A DNA stretch of 64,000 bases. Origin: Motiliproteus sp041586735 (GTDB lineage Bacteria; Pseudomonadota; Gammaproteobacteria; Pseudomonadales; Balneatricaceae). Under the pieces are notes generated by a model. That model saw only the letters and a list, made by a program, of their open reading frames with translations, did no database searches and was not told where the DNA came from. Location of the stretch: assembly GCA_041586735.1 (NCBI GenBank), contig JBFGZQ010000006.1, positions 124,001 to 188,000 on the forward strand, written 5' to 3'. Position 1 is the stretch's first letter. Every line of letters starts with the position of its first letter. A program made the translations under genes and the position numbers. Positions 26,049 to 32,992 of this stretch are shown here, in pieces.

Positions 26049-26588
26049 TCACTGCACGAACTCATCCTCGTGCAGCCAGGCGGCGTGCTTAGGGGCTTTC
26101 TTGGTCTTTGACCATTCATCCAGCATCAGTGGTGCCACCCGCTTCAGTTCGGCCATCTGCTCGGCGGTACCGGTCAGACAGGTCAGCTCCAACCGGTGGC
26201 CGTTTGGATCGAAGAAGTAGATCGACTTGATGATACCGTGGTTAGTCGGTCCGAGTACTTCGAGCCCTTTGCCTTCTAGTTCAGCCTTGGCACTCAGCAA
26301 CGCGGCCTCGCTTTCAACCTGAAAAGCGATATGCTGGGTCCACTCCGGGGTATTGGGATCACGGCTCATCTCGGGTGAGTTGGGCAGCTCAAAGAACGCC
26401 AGAATATTACCCTGCCCCGCATCCAGGAACAGATGCATGTAGGGATCTGGCGCTTTAGTGGACGGCACTTTATCCTCGGCAATCGCCACTAAAAACTCCA
26501 TATTGAGCATCTTCTGGTAGAACTCCACGGTCTCTTTGGCATCTTTGCAGCGATACGCAACATGGTGGATTTGTTGTAATTTAATCAT
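26049..26588 (-). CDS. VOC-family metalloprotein of the aromatic catabolic unit
   Basis: A 179-residue single vicinal-oxygen-chelate domain. It keeps a full metal triad: His in QIHHVAYRC near residue 8, His in WTQHIAFQVE near residue 92, and Glu in NGHRLELTCL near residue 143. That is the two-His-one-Glu arrangement of extradiol dioxygenases, glyoxalases and related isomerases. It is the last gene of the hemerythrin-MarR-maiA unit. Since no cupin-type ring-cleaving dioxygenase lies in the region, a ring-opening or isomerising role is possible, but glyoxalase-like detoxification cannot be excluded. Two adjacent ATGs are possible; the second lies about five bases after AGGTGA. Confidence 0.82.
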   Translation of the reverse strand: MIKLQQIHHVAYRCKDAKETVEFYQKMLNMEFLVAIAEDKVPSTKAPDPYMHLFLDAGQGNILAFFELPNSPEMSRDPNTPEWTQHIAFQVESEAALLSAKAELEGKGLEVLGPTNHGIIKSIYFFDPNGHRLELTCLTGTAEQMAELKRVAPLMLDEWSKTKKAPKHAAWLHEDEFVQ

Positions 26589-26658
26589 CATGATCACCTG
26601 TTTTTACTGTTGTTGTGGTTGTGGTGGTTGTTGCTTTAGATAATTGTTAAAACGGTCG

Positions 26659-26820
26659 TTATAAGCGCGTTGCCGCAGCCTGCGCAGTCACCGAGCGAAC
26701 AACCCGAACTCTGAAAACAGCGTAGGCGCTCAGGGCAAGCCCTAGAACCACCAGCGCCATAGGCAAGGCGGCATTTAATGGCCGGTTGCGCACTGGTTTC
26801 AGAATGATGTCACTGGGCAT
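26659..26820 (-). CDS. Small single-helix membrane protein
   Basis: A 53-residue frame that overlaps the end of the isomerase gene by eleven bases and has AAGGAG directly against its ATG. It has one clear membrane helix (ALPMALVVLGLALSAYAVF) with a basic stretch after it (RVRVVRSVTAQ). It lies between maiA and the VOC gene on the same strand, so it would be on their transcript. I do not recognise it. Confidence 0.4.
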   Translation of the reverse strand: MPSDIILKPVRNRPLNAALPMALVVLGLALSAYAVFRVRVVRSVTAQAAATRL

Positions 26821-27460
26821 CTCCTTGGGCTTCGGGCGCGGCACGCTGAAACGCGTCCAGCTCGGCACAGGCAGCATCAATACGCACTATATTCGGATAC
26901 GGGGTCATATCGACCTTAAAGCGGCGGGCGTTATAGACCTGCGGTACCAGACAGGCATCTGCCAACCCTGGGGCTTGCCCGTGGCAGAACTTGCCGGTAT
27001 CCGGACTCGCAGCCAGCAGAGTTTCCAGTGCCGCAAACCCCTGCGCCAACCAGTGGCAGTACCAGGTGCGGCTCTGGTCAACATCAACCGTCAGGGTTGC
27101 AGACAGGTATTTCAGCACCCGCAGGTTATTGAGCGGATGGATCTCGCAGGCAACCAGCTGCGCCAGCGCACGCACCCGGGCACGGCCTAGGGCATCCTCC
27201 GGTAACAGCGCCATGCCGCTAACCGCGCTTTCATCGAGGTATTCGAGGATCGCCAACGACTGGGTCAGCACTCGCCCATCATCGAGCTCCAGAGCGGGAA
27301 CAAGTCCCTGTGGGTTGATAGCACTGTACTCGGTCTTGAACTGCTCTCCGCCCTCTTTGACCAGATGGACATAAATCGACTGATAGTCGATCTGTTTGAG
27401 ATTCAAACCGATCCGCACCCTATAGGCCGCCGATGATCGCCAGTAGCTATACAGTTTCAT
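26810..27460 (-). CDS. maiA: Maleylacetoacetate isomerase (zeta-class GST)
   Basis: This enzyme converts maleylacetoacetate (or maleylpyruvate) to the fumaryl isomer with glutathione as cofactor. The 216-residue protein has the zeta-class N-terminal signature SSAAYRVRIGLNLK (residues 9-22), the NPQGLVPALELDDG loop and the GLADACLVPQVYNARRF motif of the C-terminal helical domain. AAGGAG lies six bases before the ATG. Its substrate would be the product of homogentisate or gentisate ring cleavage; the fumarylacetoacetase 6 kb away favours homogentisate. Confidence 0.93.
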   Translation of the reverse strand: MKLYSYWRSSAAYRVRIGLNLKQIDYQSIYVHLVKEGGEQFKTEYSAINPQGLVPALELDDGRVLTQSLAILEYLDESAVSGMALLPEDALGRARVRALAQLVACEIHPLNNLRVLKYLSATLTVDVDQSRTWYCHWLAQGFAALETLLAASPDTGKFCHGQAPGLADACLVPQVYNARRFKVDMTPYPNIVRIDAACAELDAFQRAAPEAQGDAQ

Positions 27461-27520
27461 GCTCGGCTCCTTGCATTCATTGCTTCTATCATTTTTTGAC
27501 TCTGTCGTGTAGCGGCGCGT

Positions 27521-28003
27521 TCATGCATCACCACCGCGGTTAATCGACTCGGCCTGCTGGCGAACCTTGGCCATCAGCGCCTTCAGGCTGTCTTGCTCCT
27601 CGTGGCTTAAGCCACCCAGTAACTGCTGCTCCCGCGCCCGCACTCGGAGAACCAGGTCGGCAAACACCTGCTGCCCGGCATCGGTCAGATGCAGATGGAC
27701 GCGACGTCGATCTGCATCATCCACCAAGCGCTGCAAAAATCCCCGTTTCAGCAACCCCTGAATAGCCCGACTCACCTGCACCTTGTCGATACTCGAACGC
27801 CGCACCACATCGCTGGCTGACAGCGGCTGGTGATTGCCCAGCACCGCCATGGTGCGCCACTCCGATACGCTCAGGCCGTAGCGGCTGCTGTAGATATCGG
27901 TCACGGACTGACTCACCGCCAGATAGAAACGCCGTACCTGATAGGGAAAAAACTCCTCCAGAGTGAAGACGCTATCCTGGGGTTCGGTGCGGGTCTGCGT
28001 CAT
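27521..28003 (-). CDS. MarR-family transcriptional regulator
   Basis: A 160-residue winged-helix dimeric repressor with the MarR core (about residues 45-130): LSVSEWRTMAVLG, LSASDVVRRSSIDKVQVSRAIQGLLKRGFL and the wing DDADRRRVHLHLT. MarR proteins in aromatic-acid clusters usually release DNA on binding the substrate or its CoA ester. It is encoded between the hemerythrin-like gene and maiA. Two TTTCATATGAAA palindromes about 400 bases upstream, at the head of this unit, are candidate operators. Confidence 0.92.
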   Translation of the reverse strand: MTQTRTEPQDSVFTLEEFFPYQVRRFYLAVSQSVTDIYSSRYGLSVSEWRTMAVLGNHQPLSASDVVRRSSIDKVQVSRAIQGLLKRGFLQRLVDDADRRRVHLHLTDAGQQVFADLVLRVRAREQQLLGGLSHEEQDSLKALMAKVRQQAESINRGGDA

Positions 28004-28072
28004 GTTCTGCTGCTTCCTATCTGTAGGGCTGGGTTAGTGGACTGAGCTAATCAACCAAGTTAATAAACCGTG

Positions 28073-28423
28073 CTATTCGCCGCCAAGCAGCATTTTGTAT
28101 TCCATATCCGACTTCAAAATATGATTAACCAACCAGCCACGCAGATAGACATTGACACTATCAGCCAGTAGCGGTGCCGACAGGCCACCGACACTGAACG
28201 ACTGGCGTACCGCCCGCAGCCACTGTTCAAACACTCGATGCTGGGCTTTATGGGCCTCAAACTCCGCATAACTGGCCTGACGCAAGAGTTGCTCTTCAAA
28301 CCGAAAATGCTCTTTAGTGTAGTGATCCAGCTCATCAAACACATAGGCGATCATGCCACCGGAGCAGTCGGTATGGATGTCACCTGTAGCGCCTGACGCG
28401 GCAAAGGTTTCATATGAAACCAT
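28073..28423 (-). CDS. Hemerythrin-like protein lacking the first helix
   Basis: The protein has most of the bacteriohemerythrin iron ligands with normal spacing: HFRFE (His, Glu), HKAQH (two His, 19 residues later) and HILKSD (His, Asp) in the last helix. The usual N-terminal helix carrying the first His is absent. The 116-residue frame begins just before helix B with an unrelated leader (MVSYETFAASGATG). The ATG lies inside a palindrome and has no Shine-Dalgarno sequence, so the true start may be the ATG at 28354. It is the first gene of the MarR-maiA-VOC unit and could sense or supply oxygen for ring hydroxylation, if it still binds iron. Confidence 0.72.
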   Translation of the reverse strand: MVSYETFAASGATGDIHTDCSGGMIAYVFDELDHYTKEHFRFEEQLLRQASYAEFEAHKAQHRVFEQWLRAVRQSFSVGGLSAPLLADSVNVYLRGWLVNHILKSDMEYKMLLGGE

Positions 28424-28444
28424 TTAATTTCATATGAAACCTTT
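28403..28444. promoter_or_regulatory. Two TTTCATATGAAA palindromes at the head of the hemerythrin-MarR unit
   Basis: The 12-bp palindrome TTTCATATGAAA occurs at 28408-28419 and 28428-28439. The outer flanks AAAGG and CCTTT make the whole a 17-bp inverted repeat with an 8-bp spacer. The first copy extends to the perfect 16-bp palindrome GGTTTCATATGAAACC and covers the start codon of the hemerythrin-like gene. It is a candidate MarR operator. Confidence 0.6.
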
Positions 28445-28579
28445 ACGCAACTATGAAAATAGCGGTATTGGGTTTTTTTACGAATTATGTAATTACTCAA
28501 AAATCTGGCTATTATTGCGCTCAATAGTTTGGGACTGGCACGCCAGCTGGCGATGACAAATGGCCACCCATAACAACAA

Positions 28580-28596
28580 ATTACGTATTGCATAAT
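28580..28596. promoter_or_regulatory. Candidate IclR site C
   Basis: ATTACG-TATTG-CATAAT has the same arm sequence and five-base spacer as the two sites on the other side of the iclR gene, with one arm mismatch. It lies upstream of the hemerythrin-MarR-maiA unit. Confidence 0.45.
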
Positions 28597-28687
28597 TTTC
28601 TGACATCGAACAACGCTAGCGATTCAGACTCAGAGAGCGCCCGCCCGTGAACGGCCAAGCACTCGGGCCCAGCCCATGAGGCAGGGA

Positions 28688-29476
28688 TTACAGGGGCGCT
28701 GGCATATAGCCCAGCTGCGTGGAGATCTGACCCGCAGTTTGCCGAAGTAACTGGGCATTACGGCCGTCCCACTCGGCATCGAAGCGGGATTTAAAACCAA
28801 ACAATGCCAGCGACAGCACCAGCTCACCCCGGTAATCGAATACCGGCGCCGCCAACGATGACACTCCTTCGATACTATGACCCAGCACCCTGCCGAGCCC
28901 GTGCTGGCGGGTCTCTTCGATAATAGCGGCGATCTCTTCCCAGCTACCGGGCGCCAGCTTGTGCGGCTGCTCCTTGAATCCAGCCAGCTCCTGCTCAACC
29001 AGCGGCCGAATCAGTTCACGCGGAAGATGCGCCAGAAACACCCGACCCGATGCCGACATAAGAGTAGAAAAGTTGGTCCCCGGGCGGATCCCTACCGAGA
29101 TCGGTCGACGCGACTGAAACCAGCGTATCACCGTGGTGCCCGCCGTGCCCCAGACGCTCAGAATCACCCCCTCTTCGGTCCGATCCCGCAGCGCCTCGAG
29201 GATATCGCTGGCCACCGCGGTGGGATCCAGCCGCGATAAAAACAGGGTCGAAAACTCCAGCCCATAAGGCCCCAGGTCATAGCGGCCATGGGCGGTGCGC
29301 GCAACGAACCCGGTATTGACCAAACTGGTGAGATAGCGATGCGCCTTGGCGGGGTGCATCGTCACCGCGGCGCTCAGTTCATTTAGCGACGCATGCCCCC
29401 CCATCGCCGCCAACGCCTTGAGTAACCCCATCCCCACCTCTACTGACTGTACTCCTCCCTTACTGCCCTCGGTCAT
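28688..29476 (-). CDS. IclR-family transcriptional regulator
   Basis: A 262-residue regulator with an N-terminal winged helix (about residues 12-75; LNELSAAVTMHPAKAHRYLTSLVNTGFV) and a C-terminal ligand-binding GAF-like domain (about 85-255). IclR proteins such as HmgR, PobR and PcaR govern aromatic-acid pathways. It lies between the two halves of the catabolic region, divergent from the hydroxylase unit, and is flanked by three similar inverted repeats. The ligand is likely homogentisate or a hydroxyphenylacetate, but this is inference. Confidence 0.92.
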   Translation of the reverse strand: MTEGSKGGVQSVEVGMGLLKALAAMGGHASLNELSAAVTMHPAKAHRYLTSLVNTGFVARTAHGRYDLGPYGLEFSTLFLSRLDPTAVASDILEALRDRTEEGVILSVWGTAGTTVIRWFQSRRPISVGIRPGTNFSTLMSASGRVFLAHLPRELIRPLVEQELAGFKEQPHKLAPGSWEEIAAIIEETRQHGLGRVLGHSIEGVSSLAAPVFDYRGELVLSLALFGFKSRFDAEWDGRNAQLLRQTAGQISTQLGYMPAPL

Positions 29477-29543
29477 CGATGGCTCTCCTTATTGCTACTA
29501 ATTAGATTTATGTTTCTATTATTTACTTTCGGCGCCAATATCA

Positions 29544-29560
29544 ATTACGTAATACGTAAA
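29544..29560. promoter_or_regulatory. Candidate IclR site A
   Basis: ATTACG-TAATA-CGTAAA, also readable as the perfect palindrome TTACGTA-A-TACGTAA. It lies 68 bases upstream of the iclR start codon, in the divergent promoter region. Confidence 0.55.
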
Positions 29561-29637
29561 TAATCGCAACCTGATAACCGTAATCTTTGCATGACTAAAA
29601 AACTAGTGTTTGAATGACATATATCAACAAGCCGCCG

Positions 29638-29654
29638 ATTACGGATAGCGTAAT
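29638..29654. promoter_or_regulatory. Candidate IclR site B
   Basis: ATTACG-GATAG-CGTAAT has perfect six-base arms. It lies 58 bases before the start of the metallo-beta-lactamase-fold gene, where it could control the hydroxylase unit. Confidence 0.6.
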
Positions 29655-29711
29655 TCAGATCGGCACCCATTAATACGTTTAGCTCTACAATTCGTTAAAT
29701 TAGGAGTCACC

Positions 29712-30683
29712 ATGAGTAATCAATTTGCTTCGGCCGCAGACCTGGAACAGAAGAAGGTCACCTTCAGTCAACTGTCAGAGCACTGCTGGGCCTACACCGC
29801 CGAAGGTGATCCCAACACCGGCATCATCATCGGTGACGACGCGGTGATGATCATCGATGCCACGGCCACCCCTGTCGCGGCTCAGGAACTGGTGCGCCAG
29901 ATCCGCACGGTCACCGACAAGCCGATCAAGTACGTCACCCTGACGCACTACCACGCGGTACGGGTACTAGGCGCGTCAGGCTACAAGCAGCACGGTCTGG
30001 AGCAGATTATCGCCAGCCAAGATACCCTGGACCTGATCAAGGAGCGCGGCCAGCAAGATATGGACTCCGAAATCGGCCGCTTCCCGCGGCTGTTTCAAGC
30101 GGTGGAAAGCGTCCCGGGGCTGACCTGGCCGACACTGGTATTCCAAAAACAGCTGACCCTGATGATGGGGGGCCTGGAGGTGAAGATCATGCAGTTGGGC
30201 CGCGGCCACACCAAGGGCGATACCGTAGTCTGGGTTCCCAGCGAGGAGATATTGTTCTCGGGTGATCTAGTGGAGTGTGACGCTGCCTGCTACACCGGCG
30301 ATGCCTACCTGACCGACTGGCCACAAACGTTGACCAATCTGACCGCCCTGAACGCCAAAAAACTAGTCCCCGGTCGTGGCCCGGCACTGGAAACTCCCGA
30401 GCAGGTCGCCGAAGGCTTGGCCTATACCCGCGCCTTCGTCAGCACTCTGTTCCAAAGTGCCCAGAAAGCGGTTGCTCAGAACATGAATCTGCGAGACTGC
30501 ATGGCGTTGACCCGTGAAGCTATGGACCCGCAATTTGGCCAGGTATTTATCTACGAGCACTGCCTGCCCTTTGATGTGACCCGCGCCCACGATGAAGCAT
30601 CGGGTATCCGTGATCCACGTATCTGGACCGCCGAGCGTGACCAGGAGATGTGGCACGGTCTGCAACAACAGCCCCAGGCATAA
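29712..30683 (+). CDS. Metallo-beta-lactamase-fold protein with a degenerate metal site
   Basis: A 323-residue protein of the MBL fold. The canonical HxHxDH motif is THYHAVRVLG (residues 78-87): the two first His remain, but Asp and His are replaced by Val and Arg. The later His (GRGHTKGDT) and Asp (FSGDLVE) are kept, while the final His position reads GRG. Classical two-metal hydrolysis is therefore unlikely; a one-metal or binding role is possible. It is the first gene before the flavin hydroxylase and probably acts on a product or by-product of it. The start has AGGAG six bases upstream. Confidence 0.85.
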   Translation: MSNQFASAADLEQKKVTFSQLSEHCWAYTAEGDPNTGIIIGDDAVMIIDATATPVAAQELVRQIRTVTDKPIKYVTLTHYHAVRVLGASGYKQHGLEQIIASQDTLDLIKERGQQDMDSEIGRFPRLFQAVESVPGLTWPTLVFQKQLTLMMGGLEVKIMQLGRGHTKGDTVVWVPSEEILFSGDLVECDAACYTGDAYLTDWPQTLTNLTALNAKKLVPGRGPALETPEQVAEGLAYTRAFVSTLFQSAQKAVAQNMNLRDCMALTREAMDPQFGQVFIYEHCLPFDVTRAHDEASGIRDPRIWTAERDQEMWHGLQQQPQA

Positions 30684-30787
30684 CAGTCAAAGCTAGAGGA
30701 AAAGCAACCGGGGCTAAGAGTTAGGGGTTAGGGATCAGCAGCTATGCAGCGCCCCTGACCCTGAACCGCATCGAACAGCCAGGCCTT

Positions 30788-30854
30788 CTATCACGGTTCT
30801 AGCATCAAGACCCTAGCATCAAGGTTCTATCATCACGGCCCTATCAGCACGGCC
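30788..30854. repeat. Nearly five tandem copies of a 14-bp unit before the hydroxylase gene
   Basis: Units are CTATCACGGTT (short), CTAGCATCAAGACC, CTAGCATCAAGGTT, CTATCATCACGGCC and CTATCAGCACGGCC, head to tail, ending 29 bases before the hydroxylase start codon. The rest of this 200-base gap holds an imperfect hairpin at about 30732-30771 (GGTTAGGG against CCCTGAACC). Confidence 0.75.
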
Positions 30855-30883
30855 CTCAAAAAAAGATAACAACGAGGTCATCC

Positions 30884-32557
30884 ATGTCTACAACCTACCA
30901 AAATCCGGTCTACGACTACATTCGGTCTGCAGACCAGCAATCGGACCAGCCGGCTCACCACCCTTTAGTCATCGTGGGTGCCGGTCCCGTCGGACTGGCG
31001 GCGGGCCTGGACGCCAGTGTACAGGGCATTCCGGCGGTCATCGTCGACGATAACAACACCGTCAGCGTCGGCTCCCGTGCCGTCTGCTACTCCAAGCGGA
31101 CACTGGAGATCCTTGACCGCCTAGGCTGTGGCAAACGCATGCTGGACAAAGGCGTGATCTGGCAAGAGGGCAAGGTGTTCTTTAAGGATGAACTGGTCAC
31201 CCGCTTCAACCTGTTACCCGAAGAGGGCCATGAGCAGCCTGCCTTTATCAATCTGCAGCAGTACTATCTCGAAGAGTACATGGTCGATCGTACCCGCGAG
31301 ATGGATGGCATCGATATCCGCTGGAAGAACCGGGTAGTAGGCGTTGATAACGATGCCAATACTCAGATCGTGACCCTGACCATCGACACCCCTGACGGCC
31401 CTTATAAGATCACTACCGACTGGCTGATCGTGGCCGATGGTGCCAACAGCTCAGTCCGCAGCATGCTGGGACTGGCCATGGAGGGCAAGACCTTCGAGGA
31501 TCGCTTCCTGATCGCCGATATCGTCATGAAGGCCGACTTTCCATCCGAGCGCTGGTTTTCGTTTGACCCCTCCTACCACCCAGGTCAATCCACCCTGCTG
31601 CACAGTCAGCCCGATAATGTTTGGCGTCTCGACTTCCAGCTAGGCTGGGACAAAGATCCAGAGGAGGAGAAAAAACCTGAAAATATCATTCCCCGGGTCA
31701 AGGCGATGATGGGCGAAGACGTAGAATTCGAGCTCGAATGGGCCAGCGTCTATACCTTTATGTGCCGACGCATGGCGCACTTCCGCCAAGGTCGGGTGCT
31801 GTTCGCCGGTGACGCCGCACACCAGGTCTCACCCTTTGGTGCCCGCGGTGCCAACTCCGGCGTCCAGGACACCGACAACCTGCTGTGGAAACTCAAACTG
31901 GTGATGGACGGCAAAGCCCCAGACGCCCTGATCGATAGCTACTGCGCCGAGCGTGAGTATGCCGCCGATGAAAACCTGCTCAACTCGACCCGCTCGACCG
32001 ATTTTATCTCGCCGAAATCAAAAACCTCGCTGCGCTTTCGCAACGCCACTCTGGAACTATCCAGGGATTATCATTTCGCCCAGAAACTGGTCAACTCCGG
32101 TCGTCTGTCCGATGCCGCCTTCCTGAGCGAATCGCCGCTCAACAGTGCCGACGAGGAGTCGTTTGCAGGCAAGATGGTGCCGGGTGCGCTGATGGACGAC
32201 GCGCCGATCCAAGGTGATCACGATGAGCGCTGGGCATTGAAGGTCTTCGCCAACCGCTTCCAGCTGCTGTACTTCGTCGACAACGCCAGCACTCTGAGCC
32301 AGACGACCGCCAACCAGCTGCTGGCACTGAATCAAGGTGAGATTGCGATCCAGCCGGTGGTGGTCGCCACCTCGGGCACCGCCCCGCAGGGCATCAGAAC
32401 GGTGCTGGATAGTAAAGGCCTGCTGGGCAGACGTTACGATGCTCGCAACGGTACCTGCTATCTGAGCCGCCCGGATCAGCATATCGCAGGCCGCTGGCGC
32501 GAACTGGATAACAATAAGATCACCCAGGCCCTCAACACGGCTACCTGTAACGGCTAA
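30884..32557 (+). CDS. mhaA: FAD-dependent aromatic hydroxylase (3-hydroxyphenylacetate 6-hydroxylase, MhaA-like)
   Basis: A 557-residue class A flavin monooxygenase. Its FAD site is VIVGAGPVGLAAGLDA near residues 30-45, the DG motif is VADGANSSVRSMLGL near 184-198, and the GD motif is FAGDAAHQVSPFGARG near 306-321. The C-terminal thioredoxin-like domain is typical of MhpA/PHBH relatives. A small DUF2783 gene follows at once. In Pseudomonas putida U the two-component MhaA-MhaB enzyme turns 3-hydroxyphenylacetate into homogentisate with NAD(P)H and oxygen. The isomerase and fumarylacetoacetase nearby fit that pathway. The exact substrate is inferred. Confidence 0.85.
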   Translation: MSTTYQNPVYDYIRSADQQSDQPAHHPLVIVGAGPVGLAAGLDASVQGIPAVIVDDNNTVSVGSRAVCYSKRTLEILDRLGCGKRMLDKGVIWQEGKVFFKDELVTRFNLLPEEGHEQPAFINLQQYYLEEYMVDRTREMDGIDIRWKNRVVGVDNDANTQIVTLTIDTPDGPYKITTDWLIVADGANSSVRSMLGLAMEGKTFEDRFLIADIVMKADFPSERWFSFDPSYHPGQSTLLHSQPDNVWRLDFQLGWDKDPEEEKKPENIIPRVKAMMGEDVEFELEWASVYTFMCRRMAHFRQGRVLFAGDAAHQVSPFGARGANSGVQDTDNLLWKLKLVMDGKAPDALIDSYCAEREYAADENLLNSTRSTDFISPKSKTSLRFRNATLELSRDYHFAQKLVNSGRLSDAAFLSESPLNSADEESFAGKMVPGALMDDAPIQGDHDERWALKVFANRFQLLYFVDNASTLSQTTANQLLALNQGEIAIQPVVVATSGTAPQGIRTVLDSKGLLGRRYDARNGTCYLSRPDQHIAGRWRELDNNKITQALNTATCNG

Positions 32558-32568
32558 CGGAGAATCTC

Positions 32569-32805
32569 ATGTCCCCTACTTCATCCTTAAATACCGAATC
32601 AAATTTTCGTCGTACCGGGCAGCAGGAGTTTCGTGCTTATCGTGCCGGTGATGATTTCTACGAAGCGCTGATCGACGCCCATCTCGGGCTGACCGATGAG
32701 CAGAGCGAACAGCTCAACGCCAAACTCATCCTGCTGCTGGCCAACCATATCGGCGACCTCGAGGTGTTGGCTGACGCACTCGATGCGGCCCGTAAGGGCG
32801 TATAA
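32569..32805 (+). CDS. mhaB: DUF2783 small coupling protein of the hydroxylase (MhaB-like)
   Basis: A 78-residue acidic protein with two predicted helices (GDDFYEALIDAHLGLTDEQSEQLNAKLILLLANH). It matches the DUF2783 family, found directly after MhaA-type flavin hydroxylases. In the Pseudomonas putida enzyme a small partner of similar size is needed to couple NADH oxidation to hydroxylation. The gene starts 11 bases after mhaA and has GGAG upstream. Confidence 0.8.
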   Translation: MSPTSSLNTESNFRRTGQQEFRAYRAGDDFYEALIDAHLGLTDEQSEQLNAKLILLLANHIGDLEVLADALDAARKGV

Positions 32806-32847
32806 AACCAAGGACCGGGGGGCTTGGCTCCCCTGACCTGGCTTTGT

Positions 32848-32931
32848 TGTTATTAACCTGATGTTATTAACCTGCTGTTATTAACCTTATGTCATTAGCC
32901 TTATGTCGTTAGCCTTGTATAGTTAGCGTTA
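32848..32931. repeat. Six tandem copies of a 14-bp unit between mhaB and the fumarylacetoacetase gene
   Basis: Units are TGTTATTAACCTGA, TGTTATTAACCTGC, TGTTATTAACCTTA, TGTCATTAGCCTTA, TGTCGTTAGCCTTG and TATAGTTAGCGTTA. Neighbouring copies differ by one to four bases and divergence rises from left to right. A small G/C-rich stem (GGGGGG against CCCC) stands between mhaB and the array. Confidence 0.85.
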
Positions 32932-32992
32932 CCGAGTAAGCCCGACTATACAGAGCGCTCTATTTTAGTTTTCTATCAAAGGATAGCGCACC

